The notes below the pieces were generated by a model. The model made no database searches. It was not told where the DNA came from and saw only the letters and a list, made by a program, of their open reading frames with translations. A program made the translations under genes and the position numbers. This document shows positions 18,257 through 27,021 of a stretch of DNA of 64,000 nucleotides, one piece after another. Source of the DNA: Actinomadura rupiterrae. Its GTDB lineage: Bacteria; Actinomycetota; Actinomycetes; Streptosporangiales; Streptosporangiaceae. Position 1 is the first letter of the stretch. Each line of letters opens with the position of its first letter. The stretch lies in assembly GCF_024172125.1 (NCBI RefSeq), contig NZ_JAMZEA010000016.1:1-64000 (forward strand), read 5' to 3'.

Positions 18257-19678
18257 GTGGAGCCACCGCGCCCTGCTTCCCCTTCGCATGCCCGCGGCAC
18301 CACGGGGCCGAACGGCCACGGCGCTCCGGGTCCGCACGCCCGCGGCGCCGCGGGACCGCACGCCCGCGGCGCCGCGGACGCTGCCCGTCCCGACGCAGGC
18401 CGTCCGGACGGCGGCTGTCCCGAGGCGGCCCGGCCGGACGCCGCCCGCCGGAAGTGGACCGGCCGCATGCCGGACCGCCGCAACGCCGCCCGTCTGAGCG
18501 AAGCACTCCAGGACCCCTTCCACCTGGGACCCCCGCGCCTGGGGCCCGCGCTCCGGAACCCGGTCCACCTGATCCCGCTCACGCCGAACCCCACCGGTCC
18601 CCGCCTCGGCCGTCCGCGCATCGCCCTGCCGACTTCGGGCCGCAGGCGGCGGATGCTGCGGGCCGCCGCGGTGGCGGGCCTCCTGCTCGCCGTGATGGCC
18701 GCGCACCCCACCACCCCGGCGGACGCGGAGCCGCGGCCCACCGGCAAGGTCCCGCAGGCGCCCGGCGACCCGTCCGGCGGCGCCCCCGGCAAGGCGCCGG
18801 GCGGCCCCGGCCAGGCGCCCGACGGCAAGGACCTGACCTCCCAGGCGTTCCGGCTCGCCGACCAGCTGGAGCAGCTCACCGAGCAGTACAACGGCCTCAA
18901 GGTGAAGCTCCAGGCGTCCCAGGCGGCCGCCAAGGGCGCGATCGCGAACGCGCGGCAGCAGCAGACGTCGCTCGGCGACATCCGCGGCCGCCTCAGCCGG
19001 ATCGCCGCGACCAGCTACATGGTGGCCGGCGGCACCGACCCCGCCGTGTCGTTCGCGGTGACCCGCAACCCGCAGCAGATCCTCGACCGCGCCGCCACCC
19101 TGCGGTACTTCGCGACCCAGAACAGCGCGCAGTTCGTCGGCCTCATGCAGGCCATGCAGGCCGCCGACCGCGCGCGCAAGGCCGCGCAGGAGCGGACGCA
19201 GGAGGTCGGCGTCCTGCGCAGGGAGCTGGACGCGCAGCGCACGAAGATCACCGCCGCGTACGAGAAGATCCGCGGGCAGATCGTGAAGCGCGATCCCGCA
19301 TCCCTCGCGAAGCTGCCGGTCATCGGCGACGACATCGGCGCCCGCGCGCTCCGGCTCGCGATGACCAAGATCGGCGACCCGTACGTCTGGGGCGCCGCCG
19401 GACCGTCCAGTTTCGACTGCTCGGGCCTGGTCATGTGGGCCTACGACCAGCTCGGCGTCAACCTGCCGCACTACACCGGGGACCAGTGGAACGCGGGCCG
19501 GCACATCCCCCGCGACCGGCTCCGCCCGGGCGACCTGGTCTTCTTCTACCCCGACCTGCACCACATGGGGATCTACGTCGGCGACGGCAAGATCCTGCAC
19601 GCGCCGCACACCGGCGACGTCGTCAAGATCGACGACCTGGACGGCCGGCCGTTCGCCGGCGCCGTCCGCATCAGCTGA
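18257..19678 (+). CDS. NlpC/P60 peptidoglycan hydrolase with long cytoplasmic N-terminus
   Basis: A 473-residue RipA-like cell-wall hydrolase. Residues 1-130 are Pro/Arg/Gly-rich, with a doubled GPHARGAA unit. An Arg-rich stop (RRRRM) and a hydrophobic helix (about 133-150) are followed by a coiled coil (about 190-340), then NlpC/P60 with Cys in FDCSGLVMWAY, His in HHMGIYVG and HAPHTGD as third site. It should cleave D-Glu-mDAP stem-peptide bonds. The start is decided by GAGGAGAGGAG directly before the GTG. Such a long N-terminus before the signal helix is unusual for this family. Confidence 0.85.
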   Translation: MEPPRPASPSHARGTTGPNGHGAPGPHARGAAGPHARGAADAARPDAGRPDGGCPEAARPDAARRKWTGRMPDRRNAARLSEALQDPFHLGPPRLGPALRNPVHLIPLTPNPTGPRLGRPRIALPTSGRRRRMLRAAAVAGLLLAVMAAHPTTPADAEPRPTGKVPQAPGDPSGGAPGKAPGGPGQAPDGKDLTSQAFRLADQLEQLTEQYNGLKVKLQASQAAAKGAIANARQQQTSLGDIRGRLSRIAATSYMVAGGTDPAVSFAVTRNPQQILDRAATLRYFATQNSAQFVGLMQAMQAADRARKAAQERTQEVGVLRRELDAQRTKITAAYEKIRGQIVKRDPASLAKLPVIGDDIGARALRLAMTKIGDPYVWGAAGPSSFDCSGLVMWAYDQLGVNLPHYTGDQWNAGRHIPRDRLRPGDLVFFYPDLHHMGIYVGDGKILHAPHTGDVVKIDDLDGRPFAGAVRIS

Positions 19679-20016
19679 GCCCGGCCCGGCGGAGTACGCG
19701 CCTGAGCACGGCCCGGCGGAGTACGCGTCCGAGCACGGGTCGGCCGAGGATGAAACGGCTGGGCACGAGTCGGCCGGGTGCGGGTCTGCTGCACACGGGG
19801 CGGCCGAATCCGATCACCCGGCTTCCGGGGCGTGCGGCTCCGGAGGGGCTGACGGGCCTCGTCCTGCGGCGACGCCGGGGGCAGGGGACGTCACTGCCTC
19901 GGCGGGCGTCGCCGCCACGGGGTCGGACGGGGCGCTCGTCATGCGGCCGGGACGCCATCGGTGCGACGGTGCCGGGGAGAGGCGTGCCGCACCTCCCGGC
20001 CGGTTCGGTGTCGAAA
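19679..20016. repeat. Degenerate tandem repeats after the NlpC/P60 gene
   Basis: From 19680 to about 19800, four units of about 28-30 bp built on GGCGGAGTACGCG-CTGAGCACGG decay toward the right. The remaining ~200 bp show no gene. No terminator hairpin was identified. Confidence 0.55.
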
Positions 20017-20247
20017 TCAGATCAGCTGCCTTCGGGCCGCCCACACAACGGCCTCGATAGGGGTGTTGACCTCGAGTCGGTCGCAGATGGTCCGCAACCG
20101 CCGGCGCAGGGTCCGGGCGCTCAGTTCGAGTTTGCGTGCCGCCACATCAGCGGTGACACCGCTGGCGATCTGCGCGAGGAGCTTGATCTCCTCCTCGTTC
20201 AACCGCAGCTCGTCGGTGCCACGACGTGCGAGTGTGGCCTGTTCCAC
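20017..20247 (-). CDS. Small LuxR-type helix-turn-helix protein
   Basis: A 76-residue protein that is almost only a LuxR/GerE DNA-binding domain: LNEEEIKLLAQIASGVTADV begins it and LSARTLRRRLRTICDRLEV is the recognition helix. There is no receiver or ligand domain. The GTG at 20247 was chosen because GAGGGAGGAC precedes it; a longer frame to an ATG at 20367 lacks a ribosome site. It could bind DNA as a dimer or compete with full-length LuxR proteins. It is convergent with the NlpC/P60 gene and monocistronic. Confidence 0.75.
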   Translation of the reverse strand: MEQATLARRGTDELRLNEEEIKLLAQIASGVTADVAARKLELSARTLRRRLRTICDRLEVNTPIEAVVWAARRQLI

Positions 20248-20738
20248 TCCGTCCTCCCTCGTCCGTGGTGATGACCGCGGGGATGCAGCCGCCTGCTGCA
20301 CAGGCACGGGTAGGCCGATGTCTACGCGTCGGGTTGCCGGGGCCCGGATCGCTCTGGGCCAGATCATCGATTACTGGGCTCGGCGTGCTTGGCCGGAGGT
20401 GGCCGCCTGCGGGAACGGGTCGCGGGACGGGGGAACTCCGGGTGACGATTCAGTCGTTGAGCGTCCGAACACCGGTGCGCCTCGCGGCGCGGAGGGTCCG
20501 ACCGCACGGTCGCGGACGGGGCCGACGCGGCGGGGCTCGCCACGTCCGGGACGGGTCATGATCGCCAGCCATCCCAACCCACCCTTTCTCGGCCGATCCG
20601 ACGACCCCCTGGGGTGAAGATCGTGAATCGTTTCAAGCTACGCTTCGGCTCGGAACGCTAGGCGGCCGGATCCGGCCCGTCAAGCGCCGATTGCGCACTC
20701 TGTGTGCTTGTATGGACGCGGCTAGTGACGGCCCGTTC
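20248..20738. other. Intergenic space between divergent LuxR-type and LacI genes
   Basis: About 490 bp with no credible gene. Promoters for both genes should lie here. No clear hexamer pair was found, and coding-like frames lack starts with ribosome sites. Confidence 0.4.
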
Positions 20739-20782
20739 GGGACTGTTCCGGCAGGCACACCACGACCTGCGAAAACAGTCCC
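20739..20782 (+). promoter_or_regulatory. Two-step inverted repeat in the LacI gene leader
   Basis: GGGACTGTT-3nt-GCAGG-10nt-CCTGC-3nt-AACAGTCCC: 14 paired bases with a symmetric 3x3 internal gap, ending 20 bp before the TTG start. It could be an operator for self-repression or an RNA hairpin. Confidence 0.6.
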
Positions 20783-20801
20783 GGGGCGGACGAGGAGTGA
20801 G

Positions 20802-21830
20802 TTGCCACAGACCAGTATCCGGGAGGTTGCGAGGCGTGCCGGGGTCTCAGTTGGGACCGTTTCGAATGTCCTAAACCGGCCAGACCTGGTGGCCGAAGCT
20901 ACCCGTGACCGCGTTCGCGCGGCGATCCGGGAGCTCGGCTTCGTCCGCAACGAGTCCGCGCGACGGCTCCGGCAGGGGCCCGCCGCGCAGCCGGAGCCCC
21001 CCGCCGAAACCCCCGCCAGAGCTCCCGCCTACGGGGTCCTCGTCGAGGACCTCGCCAACCCGTACGCCTCCGATGTCGCGCGCGGCGCCGAGCGCGCGCT
21101 GAACAAGGCCGGCCGCGACGTGCTGTGGCTGTCCAGCGACCACGACCCCGCCAAGGAGCGCCGCGGCCTCGACCTGCTCGCCGCGCAGCGCGCCGCCGGC
21201 GTGCTGGTCATCCCGGTCGGCATGGACGACGCGGACATCGCGCGGCTGCGCGCCGCCGGCATGGCGGTCGTGCTGCTCGACCACGCCCGTCCCGGCGTCT
21301 GCTCGGCCCGCGTCGACCACGTCGCGGGCGGCGCCGTCGCCGCCGACCGGCTGCTCGCGCTCGGCCGGCACCGGCTCGCCTTCGTCAGCGGGCGTCCGGA
21401 ACCCCGTCCGGTGGTCGACCGCAGGGAGGGCGCGGCGCGCACGCTCGCGGGCGCGCAGGCCGGTCCGCTCCCGCTGTTCACCATGGACGCGCTGACCCCG
21501 ACCGCGGGCCAGGCCGCCGCGCGCCGGCTGCTCGCCCTGCCCGAGGTCCCGGACGGCGTGTTCTGCGCGAACGACCTGCTCGCCATCGGGCTCACCAACG
21601 AGCTGGTCCGGCTCGGCGTCCGGGTCCCGGACGACATCGCCGTGATCGGCTACGACGACATCGAGCTCGCCGCGTCCGCCGCGGTGCCGCTCACGACCGT
21701 CCGGCAGCCCCGTCGCGAGCTGGGCCGCGCCGCCGCCGAGCTGGCGCTGGCCGAGACCGCCGAGGGGGCGGCCCACCAGCACCGCCAGCTCATCCTGACC
21801 CCCGAACTGATCGTCCGCGACTCCGCCTGA
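20802..21830 (+). CDS. LacI-family transcriptional regulator
   Basis: A 342-residue regulator. The N-terminal LacI helix-turn-helix is TSIREVARRAGVSVGTVSNV and the hinge helix is ESARRLRQG. The sugar-binding-like core runs from about 75 to 335 (VLVEDLANPYASDVARGAE, GVFCANDLLAIG, DIAVIGYDDIELA). The effector is unknown; no sugar transporter or glycosidase lies beside it. The TTG start at 20802 follows GAGGAG and gives the standard N-terminus; an upstream frame is open to 20691. A conspicuous inverted repeat precedes the start. The next gene is a P450 with its own promoter-like sequence. Confidence 0.88.
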   Translation: MPQTSIREVARRAGVSVGTVSNVLNRPDLVAEATRDRVRAAIRELGFVRNESARRLRQGPAAQPEPPAETPARAPAYGVLVEDLANPYASDVARGAERALNKAGRDVLWLSSDHDPAKERRGLDLLAAQRAAGVLVIPVGMDDADIARLRAAGMAVVLLDHARPGVCSARVDHVAGGAVAADRLLALGRHRLAFVSGRPEPRPVVDRREGAARTLAGAQAGPLPLFTMDALTPTAGQAAARRLLALPEVPDGVFCANDLLAIGLTNELVRLGVRVPDDIAVIGYDDIELAASAAVPLTTVRQPRRELGRAAAELALAETAEGAAHQHRQLILTPELIVRDSA

Positions 21831-21941
21831 GCCGCCTCCCGTTCCCCGCCGACTCCCCGCCATCCCCCGCCGCTCCCGACCCCGCCGATCGCCCCACCCA
21901 GACCAACGGCCGCGCCATGCCCTCGTTTCCGGACGGAGGCA

Positions 21942-21977
21942 TTGACAGAACGCGGTTCGGTCTGGGTGGCTGGACCC
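21942..21977 (+). promoter_or_regulatory. Possible promoter for the first P450 gene
   Basis: A consensus TTGACA at 21942 is followed after 18 bp by GTGGCT, 6 nt before the ATG. The -35 is strong and the -10 poor. If real, the mRNA is leaderless. Confidence 0.35.
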
Positions 21978-23342
21978 ATGACGACGACCGGCATGCCCGG
22001 GGCTCGGGCGATTCTGGGTTTCGATCCGTCCGATCCGGCATTCCGTGCCGATCCCTATGCCGAATACCGGCGGCTGGCCGAAGCCGGGCCTCTGACGCGC
22101 ACCGACGCCGGGCTGTGGGTCACGGCGTCCTACGCGCTCTGCGAGGGCGTCCTTCGCGACCACCGCTTCGGCCACCGCCCGGACGGCGAGGGCGGCGCCT
22201 GGCGCCGCTCCCCCGGCGCGCGCCGCTCGTTCCTCACCATGGACCCGCCCGACCACACCCGCCTGCGCCGCCTCGTCGGCCGCGCCTTCACCGCCCGCCT
22301 CGTCGAACGCCTCCGCCCCCGAGTAGAAGCCCTGGTCGACGACCTCCTGGCAACCGCCGCCAGCCGTACACCCGCCGCCCCGCCCCCGGCCACTCCCGGC
22401 GCGACCAAAGCCACCCGCACAGGCGAGCCAGCGCGCGTGGACGAAGCGGCGCGGACGGACGAAGCGGCGCGGACGGGTGAGGCGGCGCGCGCGGGCGGAG
22501 AGGAAGGGCAGGGGGTCGAGCTGATTTCGGGGTTGGCCTATCCGTTGCCGGTGATCATTATCAGCGAGCTGCTGGGGGTGCCGGCGGAGGATCGGGAGCG
22601 GTTCCGGGGGTGGTCGGACGCGCTGGCGCGCGGGCTCGACCCCGACTTCCTGCTTCCGGCAGACGATCTGGCCCGGCGCGAGCAGGCGCGCGAGGAGTTC
22701 GCCGCGTACTTCCGCGAGCTGGCCGCGCGGCGGCGTGCCGAGCCGCGCGACGACCTGCTCAGCGCGCTGGCGGCGTCCTACGACGGCGAGGCGCTCACCG
22801 AGGCGGAGCTGCTGGCCACCTGCGTCCTGCTGCTGGTCGCGGGGCACGAGACGACCGTGAACCTGATCGGGAACGGCGCGCTGGCGCTGCTGCGGAACCC
22901 GGAGCAGCTCGCCCGGTTCAGGGCGCGTCCGGAGCGGACGGCCGCGGCCGTGGAGGAGCTGCTCCGGTACGACCCGCCCGTCCAGTTCACCGTCCGGGCG
23001 GCGCTGGAGGACGTCGAGCTGGCCGGGACGCCGGTCCGCAAGGGCGAGATGGTCCTGCTGCTGACCGGCGCCGCGAACCGCGACCCGTCCGTGTTCGCCG
23101 ACCGTCCGGACGAGCTGGACCTCGCCAGGTACGAGAACGCCGAGACCGCGCGCCATCTGGCGTTCGGCCTCGGCATCCACTACTGCCTGGGCGCGCCGCT
23201 GGCCCGCCTTGAGGGCGGGGTCGCGCTGCGGCGGCTGTTCGAGCACGACGTCGTCCCGGCGGGGAGCCTGGACGGCCCGTCCTACCGGGACAACATCGTG
23301 CTGCGCGGGCTCGCGGAGCTGCCGCTCGCTATTCGGGCTTGA
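21978..23342 (+). CDS. Cytochrome P450 with a repetitive insertion
   Basis: A 454-residue bacterial class P450. The I-helix oxygen motif is AGHETT, the K-helix ExxR is EELLR and the heme-thiolate loop FGLGIHYCLG. A ~45-residue low-complexity insertion sits before the VELISGLAYPLP segment, at about residues 127-175, and contains near-perfect DEAART/GEAARA repeats, making the protein longer than the usual ~400-410. The substrate is unknown and no ferredoxin or reductase gene is adjacent. ATG 21978 gives a normal N-terminus. The 3' end overlaps convergent lysS by 14 bp. Confidence 0.87.
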   Translation: MTTTGMPGARAILGFDPSDPAFRADPYAEYRRLAEAGPLTRTDAGLWVTASYALCEGVLRDHRFGHRPDGEGGAWRRSPGARRSFLTMDPPDHTRLRRLVGRAFTARLVERLRPRVEALVDDLLATAASRTPAAPPPATPGATKATRTGEPARVDEAARTDEAARTGEAARAGGEEGQGVELISGLAYPLPVIIISELLGVPAEDRERFRGWSDALARGLDPDFLLPADDLARREQAREEFAAYFRELAARRRAEPRDDLLSALAASYDGEALTEAELLATCVLLLVAGHETTVNLIGNGALALLRNPEQLARFRARPERTAAAVEELLRYDPPVQFTVRAALEDVELAGTPVRKGEMVLLLTGAANRDPSVFADRPDELDLARYENAETARHLAFGLGIHYCLGAPLARLEGGVALRRLFEHDVVPAGSLDGPSYRDNIVLRGLAELPLAIRA

Positions 23343-24819
23343 CCAGCGGGAACAGGATGGTGTCCCGGATGCCGCGGCCGGTGAACGCCATGATCATCCG
23401 GTCGATGCCGGCGCCCATCCCGCCGGTCGGCGGCATCGCGTACTCCAGCGCGCGCAGGAAGTCCTCGTCGAGCTGCATGGCCTCGGCGTCGCCGCCGGCG
23501 GCCAGCAGGGACTGCTCGGTGAGCCGGCGGCGCTGCTCGACCGGGTCGACCAGCTCGGAGTAGGCGGTGCCCAGCTCGGTGCCGAAGCCGATGAGGTCCC
23601 ACTTCTCGGTGAGCAGCGGCTCGTCGCGGTGCTGCCGGGTGAGCGGCGAGGTCTCCAGCGGGTAGTCCATCACGAACGTCGGCTGGACGAGGGTGTGCTC
23701 GATCAGCTCCTCGAACAGCTCCTGGACGAGCTTGCCCTGCCCCCACTTGGCGTCCGGCGCGATGCCGTGCGCCTCGGCGATCTTGCGGACGGTCTCGATC
23801 GGGGTGTGCGGGGTGAGCTCCTCGCCGACCTTCGCCGACACCGCGCCGTAGAGCGTGATGCGCGGCCATTCGGTGATGCCCAGGTCGACCTCGGCGTCGC
23901 CGTGCCGCACCACGGTGGTGCCCAGCGCCGCGACGACGGCCTTCTGGTACATCCGCTGGGTGAGGTCGGCCATGTCGTTGTAGTCGAGGTAGGTGCCGTA
24001 CGCCTCCAGCATCGTGAACTCCGGGTTGTGCGTGGAGTCCGCGCCCTCGTTCCGGAAGTTCCGGTTGATCTCGAAGACCTTCTCGATGCCCCCGACGACG
24101 AGCCGCTTGAGGTACAGCTCGATCGCGATCCGGAGGTACAGGTCCATGTCGTAGGCGTTGATGTGGGTCTGGAACGGCCGCGCCGCCGCCCCGCCGTGGA
24201 TCGGCTGGAGCATCGGCGTCTCGACCTCGAGGTAGCCCTCGTCGTGCCAGAAGTCGCGGACGGCGCGGACGGTGCGGCTGCGCAGCCGCGCCATGTCGCG
24301 GGCCTCGTCGTTGACGATCAGGTCGACGTACCGCATCCGGACGCGGGCCTCGGGGTCGGTGAGCCCGGCGTGCTTCTCCGGCAGCGGCCGCAGGCACTTG
24401 GCGGTGATCTGGAACGAGTCGGCCATGATCGACAGCTCGCCGCGCCGGGACGTGATGACCTCGCCGGTCACCCCGACGTGGTCGCCGAGGTCGACCTCGC
24501 GCTTCCAGAACTCCAGCTGCTCGTCGCCGACCTTGGCCAGCGAGAGCATCACCTGGATGTCGCCGGAGCCGTCGCGGATGGTCGCGAAGCAGAGCTTGCC
24601 GGTGTTGCGGACGAGCATGACGCGACCCGCGACGCCGACCGTCTCGCCGGTCTCGGTGCCGGGCTCCAGGCCGGGGTGTTTCGCCCGGACCTCGGCGATG
24701 GTCGCCGTCCGCGCGTAGCCCACGGGGTAGGGGTCGATCCCGGCCTCGCGGAGCCGGTCGAGCTTCTCCCGGCGCACCCGCATCTGCTCGGGCAGGTCGT
24801 CGTAGGTCTCGTCACTCAC
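23329..24819 (-). CDS. lysS: Lysyl-tRNA synthetase, class II
   Basis: A 496-residue class II synthetase charging tRNA-Lys. The N-terminal OB fold contains VAGRVMLVRNTGKLCFAT. Motif 2 is FEINRNFRNEG and motif 3 GAGIDRMIMAFTGR near the C-terminus. The N-terminal helix MSDETYDDLPEQMRVRREKL is standard. The GTG start lies 6 nt after TAGCCT, so the message is probably leaderless. It heads the conserved lysS-coaX-nad-pan neighbourhood, interrupted here by a divergent MFS gene. Confidence 0.97.
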   Translation of the reverse strand: MSDETYDDLPEQMRVRREKLDRLREAGIDPYPVGYARTATIAEVRAKHPGLEPGTETGETVGVAGRVMLVRNTGKLCFATIRDGSGDIQVMLSLAKVGDEQLEFWKREVDLGDHVGVTGEVITSRRGELSIMADSFQITAKCLRPLPEKHAGLTDPEARVRMRYVDLIVNDEARDMARLRSRTVRAVRDFWHDEGYLEVETPMLQPIHGGAAARPFQTHINAYDMDLYLRIAIELYLKRLVVGGIEKVFEINRNFRNEGADSTHNPEFTMLEAYGTYLDYNDMADLTQRMYQKAVVAALGTTVVRHGDAEVDLGITEWPRITLYGAVSAKVGEELTPHTPIETVRKIAEAHGIAPDAKWGQGKLVQELFEELIEHTLVQPTFVMDYPLETSPLTRQHRDEPLLTEKWDLIGFGTELGTAYSELVDPVEQRRRLTEQSLLAAGGDAEAMQLDEDFLRALEYAMPPTGGMGAGIDRMIMAFTGRGIRDTILFPLVKPE

Positions 24820-24831
24820 GACCCAAGGCTA
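24820..24831 (-). promoter_or_regulatory. Leaderless -10 element for lysS
   Basis: TAGCCT, TGGGTC, GTG on the minus strand. A TTGACG-18bp-TAGGTC pair slightly further up is an alternative promoter. Confidence 0.5.
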
Positions 24832-24971
24832 CCGACCTACCGCCCCTGGACGGGAATCGTCAACCGGCCTGTGGACAAAGGCTCCGCATGCGGGAGGACG
24901 GGCGCCGCCCACGTGACCGATAGGAATAACCGATTTCCGGACGGACCGGTTCATTGAGTAGACCAGAGTGC

Positions 24972-26201
24972 ATGACGGCTCCCTCCCTCTCCCCCTGCCG
25001 CGCCCCCGCCGCCGAACGCCTCTCCGCCTGGGGCCCCGTCGCGCTCGCGATGTTCGGGGTCGGCTGGGGCGCGAACCAGTTCGCCTCCCTGCTCGGGCTC
25101 TACGCCGACCGCCTGCACCTGGGCGGCGGCGAGACCCGCACGATGTTCGCGATCTACGCGCTCGGGCTCGTCCCGGGCCTGGCGCTCGGCGGACCGGCGT
25201 CCGACCGGTACGGGCGCCGCCGCCTGGTGCTGCCGTTCGCGTCGGCGTCCGCGCTGGTCACGGCCGTGCTGATGGCAGGCGCGTCCGTCCCGTCCCTGCT
25301 CTATGCCGGACGCCTCGCCGCGGGCGTGGTCACCGGCGCGGTCCTCGCCGCCGGGACGGCCTGGGTGAAGGAGCTGGCCCCGCGCTCCGGCACCCGGATC
25401 ACCGCGCTGGCGGTCTCGGCGGGCTTCGGCGCGGGCCCGCTCGTGGCGGCCCTGGTCGCCCAGTGGGTCCCGGACCCGCTGCTGACCGCCTACGTCCCGC
25501 ACCTGCTGATCATGGCGGTCGCCGTCCCCCTCCTTTTCCGGACGCCCGAATTCCAGGCCGCTCCGCCGCAACCGCCCGAGTCCGCTCCGATCACGTCCGA
25601 CACGATCGCGTCCGGCGCGAGCGCTGCCGATCCGGGTGCGGGCGTGGCGGGCAGGGGCTCGGGACGGGAGTTCTGGAGGGCGGTGGCGCCGGTGGCGATC
25701 TGGTCGTTCACGGCGCCGGTCAACGCGTTCGCCGTGCTGCCGATCGAGGTGCCGGTGCACCACCTGCGGATCGCCTACGCGGGCCTGGTCACGGCGATCA
25801 CGCTCGCCGCCGGGATGGCGGCGCAGCCCGTGGCGCGGCGGCTGGAGGCGCGGCATCCGCGGCTCGTCGCGCGGACGGGCCTGACCCTCGCCGCGGCCGG
25901 TCTGGTCGTCGCGGCGCTGACCACGGCGACCGGGCTGCCCGAGCTGAACGTCGTCGCGGCCGTCCTGCTGGGCGCGGCGTACGGGTTCGTCCTCACCTAC
26001 AGCCTCGCCGAGGCCGCGCGGATCGCCGCGCCGGGCGAGCTGGCCAGGCTGACCGCGATCGTCTACGCGCTGGTCTACCTGGGGATGTTCACGCCGCTGC
26101 TGCTGACCGCGCTGACCGCCCTGGCCTCGCTGACGGTGCTGCTCGGCGCGGGCGCGGCGCTCGCCGCGCTCAGCCTGGTGTGGATCTGGATCAAGGTCTA
26201 G
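24972..26201 (+). CDS. MFS transporter
   Basis: A 409-residue major facilitator protein with about 12 helices. The loop 2-3 signature GGPASDRYGRRRLVL is the classic MFS motif A. The central loop (about 195-225) is Pro/Ser/Ala-rich. A C-terminal WIWIKV ends the last helix. The cargo is unknown. ATG 24972 was chosen for the conserved length; a TTG at 24954 is in frame. TAGACC lies 7 nt upstream. It sits between lysS and coaX, facing coaX, so it interrupts an otherwise conserved run of housekeeping genes. Confidence 0.85.
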   Translation: MTAPSLSPCRAPAAERLSAWGPVALAMFGVGWGANQFASLLGLYADRLHLGGGETRTMFAIYALGLVPGLALGGPASDRYGRRRLVLPFASASALVTAVLMAGASVPSLLYAGRLAAGVVTGAVLAAGTAWVKELAPRSGTRITALAVSAGFGAGPLVAALVAQWVPDPLLTAYVPHLLIMAVAVPLLFRTPEFQAAPPQPPESAPITSDTIASGASAADPGAGVAGRGSGREFWRAVAPVAIWSFTAPVNAFAVLPIEVPVHHLRIAYAGLVTAITLAAGMAAQPVARRLEARHPRLVARTGLTLAAAGLVVAALTTATGLPELNVVAAVLLGAAYGFVLTYSLAEAARIAAPGELARLTAIVYALVYLGMFTPLLLTALTALASLTVLLGAGAALAALSLVWIWIKV

Positions 26202-26215
26202 AAGGACTGGAAGGT

Positions 26216-27007
26216 CTAGCCCGTCGTCCCGACGTTGCGCTCGTAGATCAGGCGCAGCCCGACCAGGGTCAGCCAGGGCTCGTAGTGGTCGATCGTGCGG
26301 GCCTCGTCCAGGACGAGCGGGGCGAGCCCGCCGGTGGCCAGGACGGTCACCTCGTCCGGGTCGTCCGCCAGCTCCTCCGACATCCGCTCGACGATGCCGT
26401 CCACCTGGCCGGCGAAGCCGTAGATCAGGCCGGACTGGAGCGCCTCGACGGTGTTCTTGGCGATCACGTTCCGCGGCCGCTGCAGCTCGATCTTGTGCAG
26501 CTGGGCGCCGCGCACCGACAGCGCGTCGATGGAGATCTCGATGCCGGGCGCGATCGCGCCGCCGACGTACTCGCCCTTCGCCGACACCGCGTCGAAGGTG
26601 GTGGCGGTGCCGAAGTCGACCACGACCGCCGGGCCGCCGTGCAGGTGCACGGCGGCCAGCGAGTTCACGATGCGGTCGGCGCCGACCTCCTTGGGGTTGT
26701 CCATCCGGACGGGGACGCCGGTCTTCACCCCGGGCTCCACGATCACCGCGGGGACGTCGCCGTAGTAGCGGCGGCACATCTCCCGCATCTCGTGCAGCAC
26801 GGACGGCACCGTGGAGCACAGCGCGATGCCGCTGATGTCGGTGTCGGCGAGCAGCGGGCTCTGCTGGACCAGACCCTGCAGCACCACGGCGATCTCGTCC
26901 GCGGTGCGGCGCGGGTCGGTGTTGATCCGCCAGTGCTCGATGACCTCCTCGCCCTCGAACAGGCCGAGGACGGTCTGGGTGTTACCGACGTCGATGGTGA
27001 GCAGCAT
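26216..27007 (-). CDS. coaX: Type III pantothenate kinase CoaX
   Basis: A 263-residue kinase phosphorylating pantothenate, the first step of CoA synthesis. It shows the ASKHA-fold phosphate loop MLLTIDVGNTQTVLG, the catalytic Asp in DNPKEVGADRIVN and GTATTFD with the glycine-rich adenosine motif GGAIAPG. ADRIVN and TATTFD are type III hallmarks. It is last in the nadB-nadC-coaX operon, 14 bp after nadC, and near panC/panD, which make its substrate. Confidence 0.96.
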   Translation of the reverse strand: MLLTIDVGNTQTVLGLFEGEEVIEHWRINTDPRRTADEIAVVLQGLVQQSPLLADTDISGIALCSTVPSVLHEMREMCRRYYGDVPAVIVEPGVKTGVPVRMDNPKEVGADRIVNSLAAVHLHGGPAVVVDFGTATTFDAVSAKGEYVGGAIAPGIEISIDALSVRGAQLHKIELQRPRNVIAKNTVEALQSGLIYGFAGQVDGIVERMSEELADDPDEVTVLATGGLAPLVLDEARTIDHYEPWLTLVGLRLIYERNVGTTG

Positions 27008-27021
27008 CAGGTCCCCGCTGA

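Noticed and set aside
20691..20801. Upstream extension of the LacI protein
   Set aside because: The inverted repeat lies in it, and GAGGAG before TTG 20802 gives the standard LacI N-terminus.
26190..26218. Direct repeat AAGGTCTAG at the ends of the MFS and coaX genes
   Set aside because: Nine bases only, and each copy simply supplies a stop codon or lies next to one.
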